DNA of 64,000 nucleotides from Bursaphelenchus xylophilus (lineage: Eukaryota; Nematoda; Chromadorea; Rhabditida; Aphelenchoididae). Position numbers and translations under genes: made by a program. Location of the stretch: the NCBI GenBank assembly GCA_904066235.2, contig CAJFCV020000006.1, forward strand, positions 5,146,001-5,210,000. The letters run 5' to 3'. Position 1 is the stretch's first letter; each line of letters begins with the position of its first letter. The notes beneath the pieces are model-generated. The model was not told the DNA's origin. It saw only the letters and a list, made by a program, of their open reading frames with translations, and did not search any database. Below, piece by piece: positions 1 through 13,499 of this stretch.

Positions 1-79
1 CAATTCTTTCCCCAGAACAAGGTCATTTATCCCTCCGTTCTCTGAATGACGTTCCCCTCCTTTCGTCTTCTGTCTGGTC

Positions 80-417
80 AGCTCACGGTCAGCTTTTCAT
101 ACAAATTCTGTCTGCATTTCCTCTCAAATCTAATGTGAAAATCCCTGACCTCTTCGAAAAGTTTTCTGAAACGAGTTAATAAAACCCAGAGAGGATCAGG
201 TTTCGGTCGGAATTTGGATCCGATTGCAAAGTCATCTTTCGCGGAGGGGCTAGGCTTTTGTCCGCCCGAAGAATGGCCTTTCAGACGTGATTTGTCGCGC
301 TGAATGGACGATCTCTCTGCTCCATTTGCATCTGGCGAGGGTTCAGGACGTGACTTTTGATCGAATGTTGCGTTTTTTCCCCACTTTTTAGCTGGAGTTT
401 TGGTGAATTTTGCTCTG
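80..417 (-). CDS. Possible exon of an unidentified minus-strand gene
   Basis: On the minus strand a good acceptor (TTTGTTTCAG) is followed by about 110 open codons rich in Lys, Ser, Pro and Arg. The stretch ends either at an in-frame TGA (78-80) or at a GTGAGC donor just before it, in which case the gene continues beyond the left edge. Composition suggests a disordered basic tail. No domain is recognisable and I found no convincing upstream exon, so this may be chance. Confidence 0.25.
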
Positions 418-3251
418 AAACAAAGTTAAATATGGAGTGGGTTGAGAAAAAATATGTTCAACGACATTTAGTGTATTATTTTGGCGATCCATGGGCTAAA
501 ATACGATTTCTTAAATTGTTGGCATGAGTAATATAAACTTCCCCAAAGTGATAGATTCGGTTTGAAAAGTAGTGACAAGTGGACTGCAGAGTGTCGAGTT
601 CGTCCCAGCAAACAAAATCAGCCCTCAGGCCAGCTGCTCCCCTCAATATTAAGTCTTTTTCTCCCAAAAGTTCTCCATGACACGGTCTTTGATTATGAAT
701 AATATCGTTTTTATTCATTTTTCGAGTTTAAAAAAACTTAATCCTCGTCAAAACTCTTCCCGATTCTCAAAATACAGCCTTCGCAAATGGTTGTCGCTTA
801 TGAATCAAGCCTTCATCGCTGTGTATTTACAGTCTTTAGCGGCCCTTTTTTCCCCGCTGATGATGGGCTTTGCGTCGACTCCGCGGCGCCGAAGAAATTG
901 GGCGGAGAATAAAAAGCGATGGGAAATCGAGTGGAAACGACGAGATTTGCACAGAATTTGGCATGCGGGGAATCGGCGGTCATAAGCGATGACTGTAACG
1001 TCGATCTTCGAAATGTTATTTATGGGGTGGGGAAAGGAGAAAGGGAAGAGTAAGTGGGTCAAGAAGGAGGTTTGTCAAATTGAGACATTTGAATATTCCG
1101 CTTGACATTGGGTCGTTTAGACTGAAAAATCTTTGAAAAGTTTAATTTGACGAAAAATCCGGTAAAAATGGCATCATTATGACTCTTTTTTACGTTTCAA
1201 TTTTCACCAAAAAATCTGATAGAAATGTAATTGATCGTATGTTTCCTAATCTTCTTCCCATCAGTAGCCCAAAAAATCGAAAGTCAGCCATTACGATTTT
1301 TTAAAATTTTCGCCAATTTTTGGCCCAACAATAACTTTTCGGCCGTTTTTCATTTCAAGGATCTAAACCATATCCCTCGATCATTATTTATATTATTGTA
1401 TACTGATTCATCTCCCGATCCATATCCGGAAATCCTCTCTCCGCTCGTTTTATCCCACCCATCTCTTAAGCCCAGATCAATGGACCCGAAAGCGCACCCA
1501 AGAAGATGTTTATTCAGGCCTTTGTCTCGTGTACAGTGTGGCCAAAAGAATGCGTTTTTCGTGTCCGAAGGTCAGCCCCACCCGGGTTCCAAACAAATTT
1601 AAATAGTTTTTATGGGGCATCCGACATAATAAAAGCGTTCCGATCGAGATTATCCCTATTTTTACGAACAGTTTTTTTGCATGACCGTAAAATTTCGGAG
1701 ATTTTATTATGCGTCTGAGAGGAGTCGACTGCAGGGGAAATGGGGAAGGGGAGCAGGGCGAGGAGCAAGTTCAGGAATGAGTGGGTTTGGGCAAAAATGA
1801 TCGGTATAAATCTTGATATCACCTTTTTACCACTCATACATACATATATGTATGTATACATAAACTATAAGCCGTGTTTGTTGGATAAAAAGACCTGTTT
1901 TTTAATCCTATCTCTCTGTAACCTCACATCAGCATTGGAATTTAACAGTAATATTTTTTTATTTGAATGATATCATCTTTTCTATGTTCTTCTCACTTAT
2001 CTACAATCCTCGATCCTTTTGTCATCAACCCTTCAAGGCAAAAAAGATGGTCCCGTCTTGCCCTATATTCTTTCTTGACTAAAATTAAGGTCCTTTAAAC
2101 TCAAGAATTTTCAGTAGTTATTTGATTGACATATTTGTATAATATACAATATTACCTCCTCCTCTTTCACAATTCTTTACAGCTTCTATCTAAGGTTTTG
2201 CTACAGTACTCAAGATATCTCCCCAATACTAATACCTAACTATCATGCCCAATAATTGCCATTCATTCAATATTCTGCTATAATACCCATCGCATAGCCC
2301 CTCTAACCCCAATTTAGTGAGCTCTAAGAGATTTCCTGTCCACTTGAGGCGATTTATGGCCTCGAACCCGCGAATAACATCCTGTCCATGCAATAAAGCT
2401 GTCAATTCGATTGGAGGTCGTCGCTGTTTCGGCACTCTTAAGATCGCCTAATTTCCGAGTGCGCGACAAATTAATTGCGGCTTTCTTGATTCATCTGCCC
2501 ACACGATCTGAATTCGATTATTTACAAGTGGATATAAAGATTTGGGGCAATATCCGGCAGTTTCTTTCCTGTTTTGTTTTCCATTGGTTTTTCTGATATT
2601 TCTTTTTCCTTCCTTTGAACCGATTTAAATCAAATTGTGACTCTTTTTGCATGAAGTTTATGACGTTATCTGTCAATCAAGGCCATTTTTCTTGACCACA
2701 AACCGTCTCAGGGTTTGCTTTTGAGGTTTGTTTATATTTTCAATTTTCTTGGCCTTGTTTATAACGAATATAGTAACGGTCTAATATGGGGTATTAGGTT
2801 TGTTTATGAGGGTAAACAAGAGCTTCGTTTTCAGGTGTAACAGGGCTGAGGTAATTTTTGCCTCTTGTTCCTCTTTTCTTTTTTAAAACGTCCTTAAAAA
2901 GCAATAAACTCATCATTACGTATTAATGTTACGGTGGCTATTATTAAGCTTGTTATGCCGGCAACTTGGCGTGTCAAGCACATTGTCAAATTGGCGTCAT
3001 TTTGGTCATGTCAAATTCAGTTTGTCAGCTGGGTTCTCCAATTGAACTTCTTTGGAAAATTTTCCCAGATTTTTGCCAAAGTCAAAGAACTGGATTAAAT
3101 AAGAAGTAAAAATAGTTGCGATTATGCGGTATTTAACAAAATCTAATAATTGAAAAATACGTCAAGTTCACAACCCTACTAGCTACATGCATGTATCATT
3201 GCGCGATTTGCTTATCTTTACAATGTTTCCCGTATCTCTCTAGCTTATAAT

Positions 3252-3257
3252 TTCCAG
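3252..3257 (+). promoter_or_regulatory. Likely spliced-leader trans-splice acceptor of beta-tubulin
   Basis: The sequence ATAATTTCCAG lies five bases upstream of the beta-tubulin ATG with no matching upstream donor. An orphan acceptor this close to the start codon is what nematode SL trans-splicing leaves. Comparable sites precede pfk-1 (TTGCAG, one base before ATG at 47021), cash-1 (TTTTAG before 50759), the 54548 peptide gene (TTTTTCAG), the MFSD6-like gene (TTTCCCCAG before 41559), pifk-1 and klp-4 (TTTTCAG ending at 21270). Confidence 0.55.
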
Positions 3258-3262
3258 CCAAA

Positions 3263-5008
<1,746 letters not shown>

Positions 5009-5164
5009 ACTGCATTTGATAAGTTATCACCATATTTATGATATGATTCTCGTCATCTACACTTACATAGTCCGATAAATTTGCAATAAACTCATTTGAT
5101 TTCAAACATAATGATGAAAACGGATCATTTCCCAAAAGTAACAGCCAAATATACTCGTTTATTC

Positions 5165-7192
5165 TTACAACCGCCTTTCTGAGGCTCTCGCCGACGACCT
5201 TACGGACAATAAATCTTCCGTGAATATATTATCCATGTCACTTTTGTCCGTTTTCCTGGTTATCAAAGGTGTAATACTCCTTGCTGCTGACGCTGGAGTC
5301 AATCTTATCGAACCTGGGGTCTTCTTCGATATTAATCCGGTGTTCTTTGTTTTTATTCCTAGCTTTGTTTCGGCTAATTTATGTGCGGCCGGAGACATCA
5401 TGGCCATTCTGCTGAGAGTCGACATGCGAGTGTGATGATTTCTGAAAAGCAGACCACATAATTACTCCCAAGAAGCATATTTCGGCCAAATTACAGCACT
5501 GTTTCCAATAATTTTACATAAATTAAATTCTCCTTACTTCAATTTCTGTGTCATTTGATGAGAAAACTCTCTCTTGGCCTGATTATTTTTCTTGATTTTA
5601 TCCGCCAATTCATGAGCGATGATCTCTCTCCTTGTGGGTTCTGGGAGCTTGAATGAGGGCGCTCCATCTGGTGCAGGGGTCATGTCTCCGCCGTCCAATC
5701 TAAAGGGAGTCCCATCAATTTGACCCCAGGTTATAAATGGAGAATCTTCTGGTTGCGGTGTTGGATCCGGAGTTGGGAGGGCCTCAAATCCGCCATGGCT
5801 CATGCTCTTCTCGACGATTTGACCGGAGATATCAACTTTCGGGACAACAAATTTGCCAGCGGACTGTTGGGAGCCCTAAAACAATATAAATTGTATTTTC
5901 AAAACTCTTTCATTGCATATAGCATCATGATAAATGGCCTAAAATCGAAAAATAACAAAATACAATACTTACCGGTTCTTTCCATCCCACTGATTTCACA
6001 TCAATTCTTGTCGCTTTTTTGTTGATAACCTTCTGATTTGCTTTCAATTGTTCGACAAACTCCTTGGCCGTGGGAGCAGCTCCTTCGATATTAAAAAGCA
6101 CCGTATTCTTGGCTTTATACGACCAATTGTCCAATCCGTTTGGTCGATCTTTCTGATCACCTAACACAATACAAATTTAAACAAAAAAAAAATTAATTTA
6201 TACTGGACAAAAACAAGCCCAGCACAAACAAAAAATAGAATAGTCAGAATCTATAAAATACGTACTCGGTTTCCTAGCTTCAATCATCTGAATATCTGCT
6301 TCTTCAGCCATCGGGATGGCTTTTCGGACAAATTCTTCATTATGCTTCTCTTCCGCGGTGTAAATCCAATTGTGAACCTTTCTATGAGCCTCTTCGTCAA
6401 CTTTACACACATCATGGAAACTTTTTGTATCTTCACTGACAAAATTATCAACAAAACTTTGGACTGTATGCTTCTCAATATCAACAACATTGCTTGGGCC
6501 CGGTTTCTGAAAAGAATAAACGTTATTTCGAGCAATCAAATGAAGTCAAAAAGGAGTCATTACTTCTAAAAGACAAAACAAAAAAACAAACCACTTACAT
6601 TTGCATCTTCCTCTTCATTTCGGCCTTCTTCGTTAGCAATAACTTCCATTTCTGTATCGACATCAAACCGCCGCTCTTCTGGATTATACCTGCGAACCGT
6701 CTTGGCTGGTCCATTTAGAGTGTCAGCGCTGAACTTCATCTGTATCCTTCGAAGGGCTTCCACATCATTTGATTCCAATGCATCGAGGTATTCTTTTTGC
6801 GCCTAAATTAATACAATTAATCGAGGATCATTCAACCAAGAGGAAGACTATCTCACAAGGGCCAAGCCTAAATTTATCATCATCTTTATCCCTCTCGACA
6901 AGAAATTTTCTTTATCTACCTAAAAATAAAAAAAACGAATAAAAACACTTACCTTCAATTTAGGTAGCTCAGGAAAATAATCCCGGACAATAATCTTCTG
7001 CAAGTCCTCAGTAAACTGATCCTCCGGCAACACCTCCCGAGGCTTCTTGAACACATGAACCGGTCGATTTTCCTCACTCAATATAACTTTCAAGTTGGAT
7101 TTTTCCGGTTTCCTCTTGATCGCGACCGCATTATACAATTTCGAAGCTTTCCTCGCGGATTCTGTGAGGCGTTTGTCGTCTAGATGATCCAT
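5165..7192 (-). CDS. ess-2: ESS-2 / DGCR14 spliceosome-associated protein
   Basis: Homologue of the nuclear protein ESS-2 (human ESS2/DGCR14), a component of late spliceosomes. Six exons (6953-7192, 6599-6802, 6266-6506, 5973-6160, 5538-5875, 5165-5441) join in phase to 495 residues; the human protein is a little under 480. Family blocks visible in order: VLPEDQFTEDLQKIIVRDYFPELPKL near the N-terminus (a diagnostic motif, split here only for description), the FVSEDTKSFHDV region, NWSYKAKNTVLF, and the signature SPFITWGQIDGTPFRLDGG near residue 350. The last exon supplies the Ser/Thr/Pro tail (MMSPAAHKL). The last codon is followed after one base by AATAAA, so the 3' UTR must be extremely short. 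A TTTTAG about 35 bases upstream of the ATG may be its trans-splice site. Confidence 0.93.
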
Positions 7193-8302
7193 TACTGATT
7201 ATAACAACACTTCAACGCAGATCCACACCTAAAATGCGCTTTCAGCAGGAATTTGGAAAGAAATTTCTCGTAAAAAAATAAATTTGGAAATAGAAAGAGA
7301 CTTGACCCAGACAAGTCTCGCTTTTGGTTAGAGAAATAGAGGAAAATCGTACTCTCTCGCTTAGAAGGGGTCCCATATTTTCGACGATAGAGAGTTTTAA
7401 CTTGGGCCGCGATAACGTTTGGTTATTCGAAGTATTCACTTCCAGTTCAAGGTAAACTTGAGTTCCGAATCGGCTTTGGCTGTGTTTGGAAATGGAATTT
7501 TTTGTTATCGTTTCTGGGGCTTCCGGAAACATATAATGATGTTGTCACAGGGCACGTCAATCCAGCGCATTTCCTGAACCGTTTCGAAACTTCGTATCGT
7601 TTTCATTGGTTTTAAAAGAGGGACGAAATGTCGCGAAATTATCGGCACTTTTTCTCGCCCGAAATAATTGCTTTTTCTCGAAAAGGAAGAAGAAGGATAA
7701 GAAAATGCGTTTTATCGGATAGTGACATTTCGTTTTGACGAATCACCAAAAAGGGGCGGGAAATTTTTTCTTCTATTTTGGATTGACGTGCAGGGTTTAT
7801 TACTTCACAAAAGGATCGAACATACATTCATAAAATCACAAACTTCAATAACTACGTATAATATTTTCCTTTATTCTCTTGATCAAAAACGAAAAACAAT
7901 CATTCACTCAAACTATACGCAGTAGATTTTTTGTGGTCTCTTAATTGTTGTTTTCCGTATACAGAGAGCATTACACGACCTCTATAATAACAATATAACA
8001 CTGACTTCTTTCAAAATCGTATTTGTTTGTAAGTTTTGTTTCATAGGAAAGATTTTTGTGTAAAAATTCTCTTATTCGCTGATCAAGGGGTCACTGTAAT
8101 ACAGGTGGAAGGGAAACGAAACGAAAATTGCTTCGAGGGAACTAACTTGAACTGAAATCCAATGGAAATTAGCTAAAATTTAAATTTCCGGACCGGATTT
8201 TTTTGGTTTCAGATTAAGCAGTCGACTAACGTAAAGGTAAAAGAATTGTGTTAGTATTTTACTAGTTACACCTAGAATTCCAACAAAAATTGGTTAGAAA
8301 AC
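7193..8302. other. Divergent intergenic region between ess-2 and the SLC17-type gene
   Basis: No gene seen. It should carry promoters for both flanking genes. A small perfect inverted repeat, GAGACTTG then CAAGTCTC seven bases later, lies at 7298-7320. A TTGGTTTCAG at about 8203-8212 could be the trans-splice acceptor of the downstream transporter. Confidence 0.5.
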
Positions 8303-11088
8303 ATGGCTGAAGTTTTGAAGCATCGATTTCGATGGTTCATTTTGGCCATTGGAATGGTTTGTTTTATGTCGTTGGCTTCTAATGCGTCTGTGTTCAATAT
8401 GGTAGTGGTCTGTATGGCTTCTGATTCCAATACTACGGTGAGTTGAAGTTTGATTGCCATCCTTCGGTAATTCATTGAAAATGTTAGCTTTTAAGCGTAA
8501 ATTACAAAAAAATTTAATAACGAAAAAAATAAAAATTTTGTAACGAGAAGGTTAGTGCCGTTTTTGAAAGCCTGATTTGAAACTGAAGCCTACTTTGAAA
8601 TGGCAGCGAATAAATGCTTCGAATGATCGGTCTTTAGTTCGGTTTGCGTCATAACTCTACCGTGTTCATGGGATGAGTACACATTTGAGCGAGAAAGCAG
8701 GTCTCAGTCTGATATGCCTGACCGTAATGCAAGCAAACTTAATACTTTTTAAATTACTTCTCTCCACCGTAGTTGATTTAGATATATAGTTTCGATGATT
8801 GAGCTTTAATCGCCATTTAATGCTGCCCTTCGAGTATTTCCGTTATGAGCTAAATAGACATGGAAAAGCAATATTAAAATTTTAGATCCTCGAGACGTTC
8901 CCGTCCCTCGATTACACTCAATACGAGATCACCCAAACCAATTGGGCCTTAGGGCTTGGCACAGCGTTAGCGACAATTCCGTTCAGCGAAGTTTATTCTC
9001 GATATGGAGCTAAATATCCTTTTTTTGGTGCTTGTATTTTGTCAGCGCTGGCTACTGCGTTACTTCCATTTGGCGCTGAGAATAACTTTGTGTGGCTTCT
9101 TCTTTGTAGAGTTTGTCAGGTAAGTTAATTAAGAATAGGACGTATCTTTTTGTACAGGGTGCGGCAATTTTTCGGCCGGATTTTAATTGGCCATAACTTT
9201 TTTAGTTTTTGGGCAAATGTTAAAATTCTTTTTTCCCTGAATCCATAGACAACCCCATTTTGTTTAATACCAAATATGTTATACCCGTTCATTAGACTAC
9301 AGTAAAAATTCGAGATAAAGAAAAAGCTCTAATTTTCATAGCTGACAATGGAATTACCCCTAGTGCGACTCTCAGATTTTCTTTAAATTTTGCACATGGG
9401 CCGGAAATAGGCCACACAGCAATTCCTGAAAGTTACAGCCCGCACCCTTCAGGGGCGACCAAGATATTCAACGATTCTTTGCGTTCAGGAGGGCACATGA
9501 GTGGTCACACAGAAAAACTTTTTGGCTATATCTTCGCTAGTTTTGTGCGGAGATAGCTGATTTTTTGTGGAAAAGGTATTCTCCATGGCATGAACAGGCA
9601 TGAAACTTTTTACGACAAAATTCGTAAAAAAAGTCATTTTTTTCTGGCGATTTTCACACACGCCGAAAAAGCAGAGAAAACGACCGAAATGCCAATAACT
9701 ATGAACTGGGTCCTTGTATATATAACATATTTGGTATTAAACAAAATGGGGTTGTCTGAGGATTCAGGGGAAAAAAGAATTTTAACATTCCGATAAAAAC
9801 TAAAAAAGTTATAGCCGATTCAAATCCGGCCGAAAAATTGCCGCACCCTGTAATTCGTGTTTTAGGGGATTGCATTTGCAGCTGACTTCGCTTCCGTCGG
9901 ATTATTGTGCAGTAAATGGTCGACGTTGAAGCAGAGCGGGCTTTTCATTTCTTTGATCACCATTTATGGCCCTCTTTCTGGTGGCTTTACCAATGTTTTG
10001 AGTGGAATTGTAAGTCTTACACTAACTACTCTGCAAGTAGATATTAGGTCTGTGACACCACGTATGGCTGGCCGATGGTCTATCATCTTCATGCAGTTGT
10101 AGGGATTGTAGCAGCCCTTTTATGGCTCGTATTCTACGAAGATAACCCGGCGGTTTCCCGGCGTGTTTCGCCCAGAGAATTGGAAAAAATTCAGAGAGGA
10201 AGGGCCGAAAAAGAACTGGACTTTGGGGAACCGGCACCTTATATGGTAAATTATCGTATCTTACAACCTTTAGAGTTACGGTAATTCCAGTTGCTGCTCA
10301 AAGATCCAATCATTTGGTCGATTTGGTTCAGCGGTGCAATGGAAGTTTTCTCAACCAATTTCCTCTCAGTTTACGCTCCTTTGTATATTCGATATGCCTT
10401 GGGATATACAGTGGAATTCACTGGATATTACTCTGGGATCTCAAGGTCGATGCAAATTCCAACGAGATTGTTGGTTGGCTTTTTTGGAGATGAAGTTGTG
10501 TGAGTTTACTCTCGTTGAAATTTAAAAATGTTAATGGAATTTAACATCAAAAGCTTTACTTGCAGTTGTTTGTCAGAGAAGTCGCGGGTAATCATGTACA
10601 ACACCATCGCTCTGATTGGCGGAGGGATCTCCATCTTACTTGTTCCCCTCACTTCCTACACAACTCCATTTATGGCGATTGTTTTCATCTCCATGGTGAA
10701 TTTGACCACTGGAGTCTGTTCTTGTGGATACTGGCAATCAGCCATCTTGTACTCGAGACAGCACAGTCACTTCGTGATGGCTGTAATCCTCTTTTTCAAA
10801 TGCGTGAATCTATTTCTGGGCCCATTGCTTGTGGCCATTCTAGTGCCCACAATGGATCACAAAGGCCAGTGGGCCAGCATCTTTATTGGAGTCGGCATTT
10901 TGATGGTCATTGTAGGCTTGTAATGCTGGAAAAGGATAATTCTATTTCAGGCTGGACTTGTGTTTGTAAAATACTCGGAAGTCGAGCCAGCCAAATATTT
11001 GGAGAAATCAGAAAAGGTTACTGTGCAATTCCCAGAAGAAGATGATCAAACAGTTAAAGGGGAGCAGTTGAAAGTCAGTTCTGTATAA
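8303..11088 (+). CDS. SLC17-family MFS anion transporter
   Basis: Major facilitator protein of the SLC17 type (sodium-phosphate, sialin and vesicular glutamate transporter family), a multi-pass membrane carrier for organic or inorganic anions. Seven exons (8303-8437, 8886-9119, 9866-10009, 10048-10245, 10291-10499, 10566-10911, 10951-11088) join in phase to 467 residues, typical of the family. Seen: the N-terminal helix RWFILAIGMVCFMSLASNAS, then NMVVVCM, the post-helix-3 loop SEVYSRYGAKYPF, and the family signature GGFTNVLSGIVCDTTYGWPM, followed by HAVVGIVAALLWLVFYEDNP. Exon 6 holds GYWQSAILYS and several hydrophobic helices. Intron 2 contains a MITE. Intron 3 is only 38 bases. The transported substrate cannot be read from the sequence. 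Confidence 0.9.
9155..9850. mobile_element. Non-autonomous Tc1/mariner-type MITE
   Basis: A 696-bp element with terminal inverted repeats of about 150 bp, beginning CAGGGTGCGGCAATTTTTCG and ending with its complement, flanked on both sides by TA. TA target duplication and CAGGG ends fit the Tc1/mariner superfamily. No transposase frame is present; the 68-codon frame at 9590-9796 lies inside the right arm. It sits in intron 2 of the SLC17-type gene and is oriented so that normal splice sites remain outside it. Confidence 0.85.
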
Positions 11089-11975
11089 TGTTATGTGCAA
11101 AATGTAATAAAAAGTAGAGGAATAACTACAATTGTGAAATCTTTCGGTAAACTATAACTATCAGGAAGGCCATTAGAATACTAAAAAGAAAATAAATCTC
11201 AAAAGTTTCCTTTTTTAAAGTAGATTTTATTCTCGGCAAAACTTGCATACAGCTAGGCCCAAAAACAATTTTCTTTTGTTTTACAAACTATGGAAGCATC
11301 TTTTTTGGCCATTGGTCACAAAGGAGAAGACAGCTACTGATAATGTGTATTATTCGGATGATTCATTCTCTCGTCTGATTCATAGTCGCAGCAGATCAGA
11401 TCGCATTTATTTTGGCGACATGCCAGAGGGAAAGATGGGGATGGGAGAGAAACATGAATTTCACTGTTCAAGTACCTGTTTTTAGTTGCGTTTCTCTTGT
11501 TCCTGCTTTCCTTTAATTTGTAATCCTATCCTTGAGCTCTTCAACTCTAAACAATAGACATTTACCCCCTCCAATACTCGTGTCCGCATGTTTGTATATC
11601 CATCTTCCGATCCTCCAATCATTTATCCCCTAAATGACGTTGCTTGAAACAATGCTCTTGTCGGCAGCCATCGATCATCTTGATTAGGGCTTCTTCTAAT
11701 ATGTGAAGACTAATAATATTTATGGCCGAACACTCTCTCCCCCCGCCCGTCCTTTTAATGTTTACGCCCGTTCTCTCAGGGAGCCCGATGTTTTAAAAAT
11801 GGCGGCCACAGTTGGTCCCAAAAAAAATCGCCGATACGACCCGGATTTCTTCTTCTCTTCAAACCATCATCTGGACTCAGGAAAACATAAATTGGATCTA
11901 GATCCTTTTAAATTTGGAGTTGAAATTTCATGACTTTCTATCAAAAGTGGAGTTTGGATTTAAATTAATATAGAA
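11089..11975. other. Intergenic spacer
   Basis: About 890 bases between two plus-strand genes. It holds the AATAAA-type signal of the transporter (AATAAA near 11105) and otherwise only short open frames with no family resemblance. Too long for a typical operon spacer. Confidence 0.5.
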
Positions 11976-12825
11976 ATGGTGTCCACAACTTGGGCCAAGA
12001 TCTTCTCGGCCATTTTCTTGATCCTTTATGGCGTGATCTCTCTGATTTTACTTTTTGTTGGCTTGAATACGACGATTGCCTTGGTTTTGGGGCTGGGAAT
12101 GCTGTTTTTGACATTCCTCACATTACTCTATTTGGTCGGAATCCAGAAGAAGAACGATTGGATTATGATCCCGTTTGTGGTGTCAGAGGTTGGTTTTCTG
12201 ATTTTTCTTATAAAATTAAATTTTAAGCAACTTGTTTTTGTATAAATCATTTGAGAGGCGAAATTGGCTGGCCCGTATTTTACAATAAAGAAAAACTATT
12301 TTAGATTTTTTTGGTCATGAAAAATGCTTTTTACGCAGTTATTTTTCATAAAAAATTTTTTCTATGCAAATTTATTCTCTTGTCTATAATTTGATTTCTT
12401 AGAAATTCAGTTAAAATGAAGCCATGACTAAAAACATTGATCTTTTTAATAATCGTATTTTAGATGATAATCCGAGTGTTTATCGGGTTTTTGGTGGGCG
12501 CAATCTGGATCGCCTATCTCTTGGCCCTATTCGATCTAGTCCAATTTGAAAGTCCATTTGGTAAGCAAACAATTTTCATATTTAAATTCATTTTTTACCC
12601 AAATTTTATTTTAATGAATTTCCAGAGTCAATCGGAAATCTACAATTTTTATTTTTATTTGCCCTGGGGGCAACATTATCCTTTGCTTTGTGGATTCGCC
12701 TTCTTCTCGTATTTTATGATGGCTACAGGAAAGTGAAAAAAGAAAATGACCGAAAAAGAATGGAGAAAGAGGCCAGTGAACATTACTATATGAGGATTAC
12801 CACTGCCAGACCCAGCAAAATCTGA
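11976..12825 (+). CDS. Small four-helix membrane protein, unknown function
   Basis: Three exons (11976-12188, 12464-12560, 12626-12825) join in phase to 169 residues. Four hydrophobic stretches are evident: residues about 7-28 (IFSAIFLILYGVISLILLFV), 33-56, 72-95 (MIIRVFIGFLVGAIWIAYLL) and 108-130, followed by a charged tail (YDGYRKVKKENDRKRMEKEA). This arrangement resembles nematode-restricted tetraspan proteins but I do not recognise a named family. An AATATAG directly before AAATGG could be a trans-splice acceptor. Long TTTT runs in the introns are unremarkable. Confidence 0.75.
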
Positions 12826-13113
12826 GAAATTTTTAATATTTTTTGTATATAAAATCTCGTATTTTGTAAAAATTTTTATTACAAGTATTACATGTATTGC
12901 TCTTTCCAATAGTTATACTATGTTTTTGCAATGATCTTACAACGATTTAGATATAATAAACAGCTAGTAATAATAATGCACATATCATTTTAAAAGTTAT
13001 TTTCTGAATATTCAAATCCGAAAAATGCATAAAAATTAAAATTAATGCTACCGTAGCCGCTGTGAGCTCTGTTCCCGCTCAATTTGCTCCCTCATTATAC
13101 GATTATTATGAAC

Positions 13114-13352
13114 TCAAGACGGCCAACACCAGCACGTCATGAAAGTGCAGGCTGAGGATTACAGTAATCAAAATTTGAATTTGTAAAACTTACTGAAAGC
13201 GAAAACAAAGACCGAAAGAAACGCGGCAATGACAACTCCAGTGTGATATGGGAACCGACAACAACTGGGGAGATCCATTTCTTTCCAGTAGTAAGAGCAA
13301 CAGTAAATATATTCATCTGGGTCGGTGGGACGGGGACAGTAACCGCCAAAGC
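13114..13352 (-). CDS. Cys-rich single-pass membrane protein (3' part)
   Basis: Two minus-strand exons (13194-13352 and 13114-13151, intron 42 bases) read through in phase. They encode a Cys-rich segment with YCPRP, YIYCCSYYW and PSCCRFPYH, then a hydrophobic helix (GVVIAAFLSVFVFAF), then a short Cys-containing tail ending CWCWPS and TGA. The pattern of paired Cys and aromatic residues before one helix is like the small nematode CYYR/shisa-like or DUF2650-type proteins, but the family call is by eye. The 5' end is unresolved: a tiny exon at 13473-13488 (five codons, ATG) would splice in phase but gives no signal peptide, so a further exon upstream is possible. Confidence 0.55.
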
Positions 13353-13499
13353 CTGCAAAAATATTCCTGGGCTGAGACGGGAAAGTTTGTAAGTGTTCTT
13401 AGAACTGAAAGTGTAAAAACGTTGCAAAAATATTCAAAAGATGGCCATGCTTTTATTTTCCATCGAATTCACCTTGAATATGCTTCATGGGGTGCAGAT

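Larger units (their letters stand above)
1..3262. other. Gene-poor left end
   Basis: No recognisable protein is encoded here apart from one possible minus-strand exon at 80-417. Open frames at 476-718, 805-1062, 1231-1602 and 2229-2435 are short, look like no family I know, and lack coherent splice partners. A 22-base perfect palindrome of ATACAT/ATGTAT steps lies at about 1839-1860. The last few hundred bases should hold the promoter of the beta-tubulin gene; I see no clear TATA box or other named site there. Confidence 0.5.

Noticed and set aside
476..718. 80-codon minus-strand frame
   Set aside because: No domain, no donor that would join it to the possible exon at 80-417, and no signal peptide.
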